Shown here: positions 15,391 to 21,752 of the stretch, in pieces | How the letters are laid out: every line of letters starts with the position of its first letter | Position numbering within the stretch: position 1 is the stretch's first letter | Assembly (NCBI RefSeq): GCF_003719305.1 | Contig: NZ_RARC01000034.1 | Span: 1 to 64,000 of the forward strand | Length of the DNA stretch: 64,000 nucleotides | Direction: 5' to 3' | Source: Mycolicibacterium stellerae | Lineage (GTDB): Bacteria; Actinomycetota; Actinomycetes; Mycobacteriales; Mycobacteriaceae | Made by a program: the position numbers and the translations under genes | The notes under the pieces: generated by a model | Database searches by the model: none | What the model saw: the letters and a program-made list of their open reading frames with translations, nothing else | What the model was told of the DNA's origin: nothing

Positions 15391-16326
15391 ATGTCCCACG
15401 ACAACCAGTCGGGCAATGAACTGTTCCTCGTCACCGGGGCGACCGGACAATCCGGTAGTCAGGCCGTCGCGCTGCTGCGCGAACGAGGCAAGCGGGTTCG
15501 CGCCCTGGCCCGCGGCCAAGACGAGCGTGCGCAACGGCTACGCGACCTGGGTGCCGAGGTGGTCGAAGTGGACATGTTCAACTACACACAGATCCGCGAG
15601 GCCACCGAGGGTGTCTACGCCGCCTACTTCAACTTTCCCCCAGCACCGGGGTACGTCGAAGCCGCCGCCAAGTTCGCCGACGCAGCGGCCAGCAGCGGCG
15701 TGCACGCCGTGGTGGAGATGTCGCAGCGCGGCATCAGATCAGAAATGACCGGTGTCGGGTTGCAGCACTGGCTCGTCGAGCGGTTGTTCGACCGCACGCC
15801 GATGGTCACCACTCACCTTCGCGCCACCATCTTCATGCACTGGCTGGAGAACTTCTGGATCCGCGCCGCGGCCGACGAGGGTCTGCTCCGTCTGCCCGTT
15901 GGCGATGCCAGTTTCGCCCCCATCAACACTCTCGATGCCGCGCGCGTCGCCGTCGCGGTCCTGCAGGATCCCGACGCGCACGACCGCCAACGTTATGACC
16001 TGTTCGGCGCCGAAGAACTCGACTGGCATCAGATCGCGTCGAAAGCCCAAGACACTCTGGGCTTTCCCGTGCGCTACGAATCCGTCGAGATCGCCGAGAT
16101 GGTCGCCGCACTGACGACCGCGGGGATTCCCGACTGGCTGGTCCAGCATCACGCCAACGTGGCCCGCGACATTCGAGATGGGGTCTTCTCGGGGTTCAAC
16201 GATCTCGTCGAGACGATCGGCGGGTCGGCGCCGGCGACGATCGAGCAGTCCATCGACGCGAACCGAGCCTTCTACGACACCGACGGCCCCCTGGCGCTCA
16301 CCGATGCCCGGCTGGAGCGCGCGTGA
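15391..16326 (+). CDS. NmrA-like NAD(P)-binding protein
   Basis: A 311-residue atypical SDR of the NmrA/HSCARG type: VTGATGQSGSQAVALLRERGKRVRAL forms the dinucleotide-binding motif, and the downstream sequence (VDMFNYTQIREAT, FNFPPAPGYVEAAAKF, MSQRG, LRATIFMHWLENFW) follows that family. Members reduce quinones (QOR2-like) or sense NADP(H) redox state. The ATG follows GCGAAAGG. It lies 78 bp after the nitroreductase, and quinone reduction would suit the setting. Confidence 0.85.
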   Translation: MSHDNQSGNELFLVTGATGQSGSQAVALLRERGKRVRALARGQDERAQRLRDLGAEVVEVDMFNYTQIREATEGVYAAYFNFPPAPGYVEAAAKFADAAASSGVHAVVEMSQRGIRSEMTGVGLQHWLVERLFDRTPMVTTHLRATIFMHWLENFWIRAAADEGLLRLPVGDASFAPINTLDAARVAVAVLQDPDAHDRQRYDLFGAEELDWHQIASKAQDTLGFPVRYESVEIAEMVAALTTAGIPDWLVQHHANVARDIRDGVFSGFNDLVETIGGSAPATIEQSIDANRAFYDTDGPLALTDARLERA

Positions 16327-16362
16327 GGTGATGCGCACGGACGCGCAACTGGTGAGGTGGAC

Positions 16363-16635
16363 GTGAGCACCCTTGACGATGTCCACTCCGACCTGGCCAG
16401 CCATACGCCGCTCACACACGAGCAGATGACCCAGATCGTCGACCTGCTCGATCGGTTGGGGGTCGACAAGCATCAGATCGCCGTCACCATCACCCTACGA
16501 TCGATGCTCCCATGTGCTGGTCAGCGGCTGACGGACGCGTCGGCCGCGCAGGCCGCGGACTATCTGCGTGTGTTCAAGGCCGTCATGATCGAGACGATGA
16601 CGACGAATCATCTCTCCTCTGACGGTGGTCGATGA
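16363..16635 (+). CDS. Unknown 90-residue protein coupled to Mug
   Basis: A small, mostly helical protein (MSTLDDVHSDLASHTPLTHE...) with one cysteine in SMLPCAGQRL and a basic/polar C-terminus. I recognise no family. GTG 16363 is chosen because GAGG ends 5 nt upstream; GTG 16357 is the alternative. Its stop overlaps the start of the mug gene (ATGA), so the two proteins are probably made in fixed ratio, and a role near uracil/thymine-DNA glycosylase activity or its control is possible but inferred only from position. Confidence 0.65.
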   Translation: MSTLDDVHSDLASHTPLTHEQMTQIVDLLDRLGVDKHQIAVTITLRSMLPCAGQRLTDASAAQAADYLRVFKAVMIETMTTNHLSSDGGR

Positions 16636-17186
16636 CCGCGACCAACGCCGAATCCATGGGGGGATATTCACCGGACATACTGACCACCGGCCTGAATGTG
16701 GTGTTCTGCGGAATCAACCCGGCAGCCACCGCCGCCAGGGACGGCCACAATTTTTCCCATCCCAGTAATCGCTTCTGGTCGGTGCTGCACTTGGCGGGAT
16801 TCACCGATGTTCGACTGCAGCCCGATCAAGAACGTCGACTGCTGACCTATGGGTACGGCATCACTGCCGTCGTCACTCGGCCGACCTCACGAGCCGTCGC
16901 CATCACAGACGCCGAGATTCTCTCTGCTGCGCCGGATTTCGAAGCCACGGTTCGGCGCTTCGCCCCCAAGGCGATAGCCTTTCTCGGAAAGCGAGCCGTG
17001 CGAGTGATGTCAGCGCGCGATGACCTCACCTGGGGGCGACAGTCGTTCGGCATCGCAGACGCCGCGGTGTGGGTGTTGCCCAATCCCAGTGGTCTCAACC
17101 GAGGTTTCACCCTCGGCGCACTGGTCACCGCCTACGCCGAATTGCGGCACTGCGACGAGTTAGAGCCGACCGTGGACCTGGGCTAA
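16632..17186 (+). CDS. mug: G/U mismatch-specific DNA glycosylase (Mug/TDG family)
   Basis: A 184-residue uracil-DNA-glycosylase-fold protein of the Mug/TDG family: active-site motif GINPAATAA with N29 at 27-35, and the wedge-loop motif NPSGLNR at 151-157. It excises uracil and exocyclic adducts such as ethenocytosine, lesions made by lipid-peroxidation aldehydes. The start overlaps the preceding stop as ATGA. Its last 27 bp overlap the 3' end of the convergent azoreductase-type gene. Its presence in a nitroreductase operon ties DNA-adduct repair to detoxification. Confidence 0.9.
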   Translation: MTATNAESMGGYSPDILTTGLNVVFCGINPAATAARDGHNFSHPSNRFWSVLHLAGFTDVRLQPDQERRLLTYGYGITAVVTRPTSRAVAITDAEILSAAPDFEATVRRFAPKAIAFLGKRAVRVMSARDDLTWGRQSFGIADAAVWVLPNPSGLNRGFTLGALVTAYAELRHCDELEPTVDLG

Positions 17187-17816
17187 CTCGACGGCCTTCT
17201 TGACGGCTTCGTCGAGGCTCTGAGCGGGGTCGGGGGTCAGCAACGACGGCTGAAACCTCAGTTCGTCGATGTCGGTCACTCCGGCCTGATTGAGCCACAC
17301 ACGTAGGTACGTCGACTGATGGTCGACGCCGAACTCGGGCGTCTTCACTCCCGGGAAATACACCCCAGCCGTCAGAGCCAACGTCGCGTGCTTGTTCTCC
17401 AACAGTCCGTGATAGCCGGTCTCGGGATCCAGCGACCACAGCAGACCTGGTTGATGAATCAGGTCGATGTACTGCTTGAGCCGGTAGGGGATGCCCGCAT
17501 TCCACATGGGTGAGGCAATGAGATAGCGGTCAGCGGCAATGAAACGGCTTGCGATCTCGGTGATTTCGTCCCAAGCGCTGCGCTGAACTCCAGCAAGGCC
17601 CTCGCCGGCGATGACGTTCATCTTCGCGGCAGCCTTGTCACCGTCGAATGCCGGCAGATCAGCGTCCCACAACTCGAGGACGTCGACCTCAAGGTCCGGA
17701 TTCATTGCCGTCAGGGCATCCAGATAGGTCTGGGCGACGTGAATCGATCCCGAGTCGGTTTTGCGTGGTGACCCTTGGACAAACAGTAACTTGGTAATGC
17801 TGCACCCACCTGACAT
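17160..17816 (-). CDS. FMN-dependent NADH:quinone/azo oxidoreductase (AzoR-like)
   Basis: A 218-residue flavodoxin-like-fold reductase: KLLFVQGSPRKTDSGSIHVAQTYL carries the FMN phosphate loop, and SPMWNAGIPYRLKQYIDLI is the typical AzoR segment. It performs two-electron reduction of quinones and azo compounds. I chose ATG 17816; an ATT (MTKLL...-like position) just downstream has AGGTGGG at ideal spacing and could be the true rare start. The gene is alone under module copy g and converges on mug with a 27-bp overlap. Confidence 0.85.
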   Translation of the reverse strand: MSGGCSITKLLFVQGSPRKTDSGSIHVAQTYLDALTAMNPDLEVDVLELWDADLPAFDGDKAAAKMNVIAGEGLAGVQRSAWDEITEIASRFIAADRYLIASPMWNAGIPYRLKQYIDLIHQPGLLWSLDPETGYHGLLENKHATLALTAGVYFPGVKTPEFGVDHQSTYLRVWLNQAGVTDIDELRFQPSLLTPDPAQSLDEAVKKAVELAQVHGRL

Positions 17817-17865
17817 CCCAAAGACCAACCCCGAACAGCGTTGGTCGAAAATCCTGAACAACGCA

Positions 17866-17910
17866 AAGCTACAACGACCCCCGCGGCCCGCACTATCAAA
17901 ATCTTTCGCA
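17866..17910 (-). promoter_or_regulatory. Shared promoter module, copy g (azoreductase gene)
   Basis: Minus-strand box GCGAAAGATTTTGATAG (17909-17893), 22 bp, then TAGCTT at 17871-17866. The T of CTAAAG is replaced by G here. The start codon is 49 bp beyond the -10. Confidence 0.68.
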
Positions 17911-18000
17911 CACCACGCACTGACTCCCGGGATGGCTCAAAGCGATTCCACCGGAGGCGGATTCGTTCTAGTGGCGAATCTTGGGGGACTGCTCGTAGGG

Positions 18001-18027
18001 TTGATCTGCTGATGGTCAACGTAAGCT
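18001..18027 (+). promoter_or_regulatory. Possible promoter and leader peptide of the flavin-reductase-fold gene
   Basis: TTGATC at 18001-18006 and TAAGCT at 18022-18027 are spaced by 15 bp, slightly short. Downstream, AAGGA precedes an 11-codon frame (18052-18087, MEDPRNRVVSP) whose TGA overlaps the GTG start at 18085 as GTGA, so the leader may couple translation. Only the sequence pattern supports this. Confidence 0.4.
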
Positions 18028-18084
18028 GCCGCGACTGATGAAGGATGCATCCATGGAAGACCCGCGTAATCGAGTCGTATCGCC

Positions 18085-18699
18085 GTGAGCGACGCACTAG
18101 ACGCACTGACTCGCAAGAAAGATCGCGCCGCTGATCGAAAAGTCCTCGACGAGGTTTTCGACCAGAGCCTCGTGGCGACGCTGTCGACGGTCATCGAAGG
18201 ACTCCCCTGGGCTGTACCGACCTTCGTGGTCCGCGTGGGTGACGAACTGTTGCTTCACGGATCGACGGGTGCGGGAGCATTGCGTCACGTGGCCGACGGT
18301 GCGCCGGTCGTCCTCAGCGCGTTCATACTCGACGGGCTGGTGGTCGCCGAGCGGGCATTCGACCACTCCGCAAACTACCGGTCCGCTGTCGTTCGCGGCA
18401 CCTGTGCAATGGCCGACGCTACACACGCCGCGGCGCTACTCGACACCTTCACCGACCAGATGCTGCCCGGACGATCAGCTGAATGCCCACCCCACTCCGA
18501 TCGGGAGATCGCGGCCACCCTCACGCTCAGACTGGCTATCGAACAGGACAACTGGATTGCCAAACGACGCACTGGACCACCGTCGTCGCCGAGTACCACC
18601 CACTGGACAGGCGTCATCCCGACAACGACGACATTCCTGCCGCCGATATCCGAATCTCCGCATCCGATACCGGCCTCAGTGAGGCGATTGGCACGCTAA
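18085..18699 (+). CDS. Pyridoxamine 5'-phosphate oxidase-family flavin/heme-binding protein
   Basis: A 204-residue split-barrel protein: SLVATLSTVIEGLPWAVPTFVVRVGDELLLHGSTGAGALRHV at 30-75 and IAKRRTGPP...WTGVIP near the C-terminus match the group annotated as pyridoxamine 5'-phosphate oxidase family, whose members bind FMN, F420 or heme. No phosphate-ester specificity motif is evident. The GTG start has no good ribosome site of its own but overlaps the stop of an 11-codon leader frame. No copy of the shared module is present, although it sits inside the island. Confidence 0.82.
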   Translation: MSDALDALTRKKDRAADRKVLDEVFDQSLVATLSTVIEGLPWAVPTFVVRVGDELLLHGSTGAGALRHVADGAPVVLSAFILDGLVVAERAFDHSANYRSAVVRGTCAMADATHAAALLDTFTDQMLPGRSAECPPHSDREIAATLTLRLAIEQDNWIAKRRTGPPSSPSTTHWTGVIPTTTTFLPPISESPHPIPASVRRLAR

Positions 18700-18846
18700 G
18701 CGCGCTAGCGTTGCCCGTCGAACGGGCCCGGCCGCGCTGCCTGATAGCCGGGGGCTTGGAGTTGCGGTCCACCCCAACCAATCCCCCGCCGTGATGAGAC
18801 ATCACGCGATGGCGATCGCCGCAGTGTTGACGCAAGGGAGACAATT

Positions 18847-19488
18847 ATGCAGCTACCCCAAGTCGTGTATCACCTCGCTGAGGCGGCGAACTGGCCATCG
18901 ATTCAGCGGGACGGGTTGCTACCCGCCACCCTTCTCCTACAGCGCTTCGTTCGCGACGACGCCAAGCGCGCTGCACTGCAGCAGCGACAACGTCCACGAC
19001 ACGTCGCCCTGGCCGACGGGGTCGAGATCCGCGACCAACGTCCCCTGCCCGAGGCGGCCCTCAGCGGCTGCCTTGTCGACCTCACCGCAGCCCAGTGGTA
19101 CGCCATGCTCAACGAACGGGTCTTCTTTTGGATCGACCCCGCCCGGGTGAACCGACAGCACCGTGCCTGCGGCACCCGCCCGCAGATCGTGCTCACCATA
19201 GACACCGCACGACTAATCGCGACGTACCAGGCGCAGGTCTCGGTGAGCCCGATCAACACCGGAAACGCACGCCGGCGCCCCGCACGACGCGGAGCGGCGA
19301 CCTTCGTCCCATACACGCAATGGGTCGACACCGGGTGGGCCAGCGAAGCGGCCGCACTTGGCACCTCACCGCGCCGACGATCGCACGCCCCCGTCGAACT
19401 GACCGTCACCGGCGCCATCCCCCACGCTGACCAGTACATCGTCGATATGTCGCCCCTGCATACAGGTGGCCACTTCAGCCCTACCTGA
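18847..19488 (+). CDS. Unknown protein with ADP-ribosyltransferase-like sequence pattern (DUF7002-type)
   Basis: A 213-residue cytoplasmic protein. The N-terminus VVYHLAEAANWPSIQRDGLL resembles the H...N..SI...GL opening of DarT-like ADP-ribosyltransferases, the middle has ERVFFWIDPARV, and near the C-terminus a strand with PVELTVTGAIP stands where DarT-type enzymes carry the catalytic glutamate strand. I know similar actinobacterial proteins as a domain of unknown function. An ART fold is my inference; no partner immunity or antitoxin gene is adjacent. ATG 18847 has AAGGGAGACAATT upstream. Confidence 0.7.
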   Translation: MQLPQVVYHLAEAANWPSIQRDGLLPATLLLQRFVRDDAKRAALQQRQRPRHVALADGVEIRDQRPLPEAALSGCLVDLTAAQWYAMLNERVFFWIDPARVNRQHRACGTRPQIVLTIDTARLIATYQAQVSVSPINTGNARRRPARRGAATFVPYTQWVDTGWASEAAALGTSPRRRSHAPVELTVTGAIPHADQYIVDMSPLHTGGHFSPT

Positions 19489-19818
19489 GGCACGGTCGAA
19501 CGACGAATCCTGCCGTGGCGTCCCTACAGGCGCACCTACACGCTGACCAGATGGCCGCATCATCGTCCGGTTGGCTGGTACGGCACACCTCACACGGCGA
19601 ATCGTCACCCTAACTTTTCGACAGTGCCGCTCCTCATCGATCACATAGCGTGATCACGTAAGCGACCCTCGCCAGACGCTGTAGATATTCGTCAACACCG
19701 GTGCATGCCGCGCCGCGGCGCTGACCGACGGTCAGTCGTCGTGAGGACATCCACCCTCGATGCTGCCAGGCCGAGACTTCCTGAAACATACTGGGACACA
19801 GATTGTTTTGACACACAG
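19489..19818. other. Intergenic region with module copy h
   Basis: Besides the promoter module at 19609-19651, I see no gene or hairpin. Whether the last part (19705-19818) is coding depends on which AlkB start is used: an ATG at 19705 would add 38 residues unlike the family. Confidence 0.5.
19609..19651 (+). promoter_or_regulatory. Shared promoter module, copy h (AlkB gene)
   Basis: Box CCTAACTTTTCGACAG from 19609, 22 bp, then TAGCGT at 19646-19651. This is the most diverged box (CTAA-CT instead of CTAAAGA) but keeps CTAA, TTTCGACAG, spacing and -10. Confidence 0.6.
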
Positions 19819-20499
19819 ATGAGTGAGAAATTCCGCGCCGACGAGCCAGGGCTACTGTTCGATCGACACCGCGATCTACGCGCCCCCGCCATCGACACAA
19901 CGGCCTTCGACTCCGCCGATGTAATCACCCTTGACGAAGGCTCGTCGATCCTGCACGTCCGCGGGTTGGTAATCGGGCACGACGAGGTGCTACACCAACT
20001 CACGACGTTGAACTGGGAGCAGCGGCGACGCTGGATGTACAACCGCGAAGTCGACGAACCTCGACTAACCCACGAATACCGCGACCTTACTGTCGCGCCG
20101 GCCTTCCTGGTCGAGCTGTCCGGCACGCTGTCTGAGGCGCTCGGTGTGCCCTACGACGGGATCTGGATGAACTGGTACCGCGATCACCGCGACGGCACCA
20201 GCTGGCATGCCGACCGTCCCGCCAACACACCGCAGACTGCGATCGTGCCGGTGGTCAGCTTGGGCGCGACGCGTCGATTCCTGATTCGACCGGTGGATGG
20301 GGGCCGCAGCACGTCGCTGACCCCAGCCGGCGGTGACGCCATCGTCATGCGCGGTCGGTGCCAACGCGACTGGCGGCACAGCGTTCCCAAGCAGCGCACA
20401 CCAGCGGCTGCACGGATGAGCTTGAACTTCAGCAGCACGGCCCAGGTGTTGGCCGGCTCCGACGAACCTGCCCCCAGCCTCCCAAATAACACGCGCTAA
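19819..20499 (+). CDS. AlkB-like 2-oxoglutarate/Fe(II) DNA-repair dioxygenase
   Basis: A 226-residue oxygenase of the AlkB family. The iron ligands are H130 and D132 (WHADRP) and H187 (RDWRHSVP), and R199 in ARMSLNF is placed to bind 2-oxoglutarate. It likely oxidatively removes alkyl or etheno adducts from DNA bases. I prefer ATG 19819, giving a family-like N-terminus (MSEKFRADEPGLLF); ATG 19705 is possible. It lies under module copy h, which links it to the detoxification genes of the island. Confidence 0.87.
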   Translation: MSEKFRADEPGLLFDRHRDLRAPAIDTTAFDSADVITLDEGSSILHVRGLVIGHDEVLHQLTTLNWEQRRRWMYNREVDEPRLTHEYRDLTVAPAFLVELSGTLSEALGVPYDGIWMNWYRDHRDGTSWHADRPANTPQTAIVPVVSLGATRRFLIRPVDGGRSTSLTPAGGDAIVMRGRCQRDWRHSVPKQRTPAAARMSLNFSSTAQVLAGSDEPAPSLPNNTR

Positions 20500-20600
20500 C
20501 CTTCCGACACTAATACCTGAGACGCTTGAGCCGCGAGCTACGCCGTCCCGAGCCGCCGCCAACATGGACCCCTGTCACACGTCTACAGGACAATCCCCTC

Positions 20601-21248
20601 ATGACTGACCCCGCCGACCCTCACTACTTGGCGCGCAAAGCTACTGAGTCAGAAGCCAAGCGCCGAAAAATCTCCGCCGAGGTGGCCCGCACCGCCGGCC
20701 CAAACGACGACATCGACTACCTAACCAAGCGCGAGCTGTATAGCGCCGGCCTCATCAGCGCGTCCGAGCTGCACGCCACAGGCTCGCCTCAGCTCCTGCC
20801 TCGCGGCTGGTACCAGTACTACGTCGAAGCGATAGACGAGTACTGCCCCACCCGCGTCTTCTCACTAGCTGAGGCCGGCCCCGACGCCGCCGACCTGTAC
20901 GACCGCGGCTATCGGTGGATAGCCGTGTTCAGCGAACGAACCGGGCCAAGCGGCGACCGCACATTCATCGATGTCCGCAGCTTCGCCGCCGCCGCAATGA
21001 CCGAGCAGCACTCACTGACAGAGCAGGACGCACTCTCAGAAATCCTCCACATGGGCTACCAAATCGCCGACCTACCCAAAGATATTTTCGTGACCTCACC
21101 TACGGCCAGCCCGCAGCAGCCCACCCCACTACCCGGGCCAGGCTGGCACCCCGATCCCACCTCCCGCTTCCACCACCGGTGGTGGGACGGGCAACGCTGG
21201 ACCCACACCGTCGCCCTCCACGGACAAACCCACACTGACCCGATCTAA
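20601..21248 (+). CDS. DUF2510-domain protein
   Basis: A 215-residue protein whose C-terminus GPGWHPDPTSRFHHRWWDGQRWT is the DUF2510 motif, common in actinobacterial membrane or secreted proteins but here attached to a soluble N-terminal region of unknown fold (helical 10-45, mixed 60-160). No membrane helix is seen. ATG 20601 has AGGA 10 nt upstream. It ends just before the XRE remnant, and the codons of that remnant continue directly after its stop region. Confidence 0.78.
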   Translation: MTDPADPHYLARKATESEAKRRKISAEVARTAGPNDDIDYLTKRELYSAGLISASELHATGSPQLLPRGWYQYYVEAIDEYCPTRVFSLAEAGPDAADLYDRGYRWIAVFSERTGPSGDRTFIDVRSFAAAAMTEQHSLTEQDALSEILHMGYQIADLPKDIFVTSPTASPQQPTPLPGPGWHPDPTSRFHHRWWDGQRWTHTVALHGQTHTDPI

Positions 21249-21430
21249 ACTCGGCCAAGGGCAAAACTGGCGGGCAATCGCTGTCGAGTCCGTCGAAATC
21301 GTCCAGCTCGCCGAGGTCCTCGACGTCGACGCCCACTGGCTCATCACCGGCCGCCCCGACCCGTACCACCTCACCATCACCGCCCGCCATGACTTGGCCC
21401 CCGAGCGGACCCACGGTCGAGTCTCACGTC
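21249..21430 (+). pseudogene. Remnant of an XRE-type regulator
   Basis: In the frame beginning CGATCTAAACTC near 21240, the translation SKLGQGQNWRAIAVESVEIV followed by QLAEVLDVDAHWLITGRPDP resembles the middle of XRE regulators that continue into an ImmA-like region (VDAHWLITGRPDP...ARHD). The helix-turn-helix start and the C-terminal part are absent, so it is a fragment. It lies between the DUF2510 gene and the IS element. Confidence 0.45.
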
Positions 21431-21748
21431 CCGTACGCCCGGCCACGTCCCTGCCGCACGTTGCTTGGAAAAACGCCACCTCACCGACCTATACCGCACT
21501 TTATGTGCCTAAAGTGCGGCATGGATCGGGTCGGCGCGCCGGGACAGTCGACGGTCAGTCGTGGATTCGGATGTCCTCAATGATCTTGGCTGTCATGGCG
21601 CGCCCGGATCGGCCGCCTCAGTCCGGGAGCACCTGCACGGTGATGTGCTCGCCGAGCAGATCACGTTGGGTCTCGATGCCCTCGGTCGCGGAGGCGGTCA
21701 CGAATACCGCCGCGGCCTCACCGTCGAGCTGCACCTATCCGCTAACGG
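21431..21748. other. Gene-poor stretch with orphan palindrome, left of the IS
   Basis: Apart from the palindrome at 21494-21519 I find no supported gene. A 64-codon plus-strand frame (21561-21755) and a minus-strand frame with a plausible piece (VQLDGEAAAVFVTASATEGI) overlap each other; the latter could be a fragment of a gene broken by rearrangement. Confidence 0.4.
21494..21519. promoter_or_regulatory. Perfect inverted repeat, orphan operator candidate
   Basis: CCGCACTTTA and its exact complement TAAAGTGCGG are separated by TGTGCC. The arms are 10 bp with no mismatch and there is no T-run, so it resembles an operator for a dimeric regulator more than a terminator. The neighbouring XRE remnant is the likely former partner. 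Confidence 0.5.
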
Positions 21749-21752
21749 CGGT
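21749..21752. repeat. Target-site duplication CGGT, left copy
   Basis: Directly abuts the left inverted end of the IS481 element; identical bases stand at 23681-23684. Confidence 0.65.

Noticed and set aside
20496..20513. CTAACCTTCCGACACT, similar to copy h, before the DUF2510 gene
   Set aside because: No matching -10 at the fixed distance; probably chance or a decayed copy.
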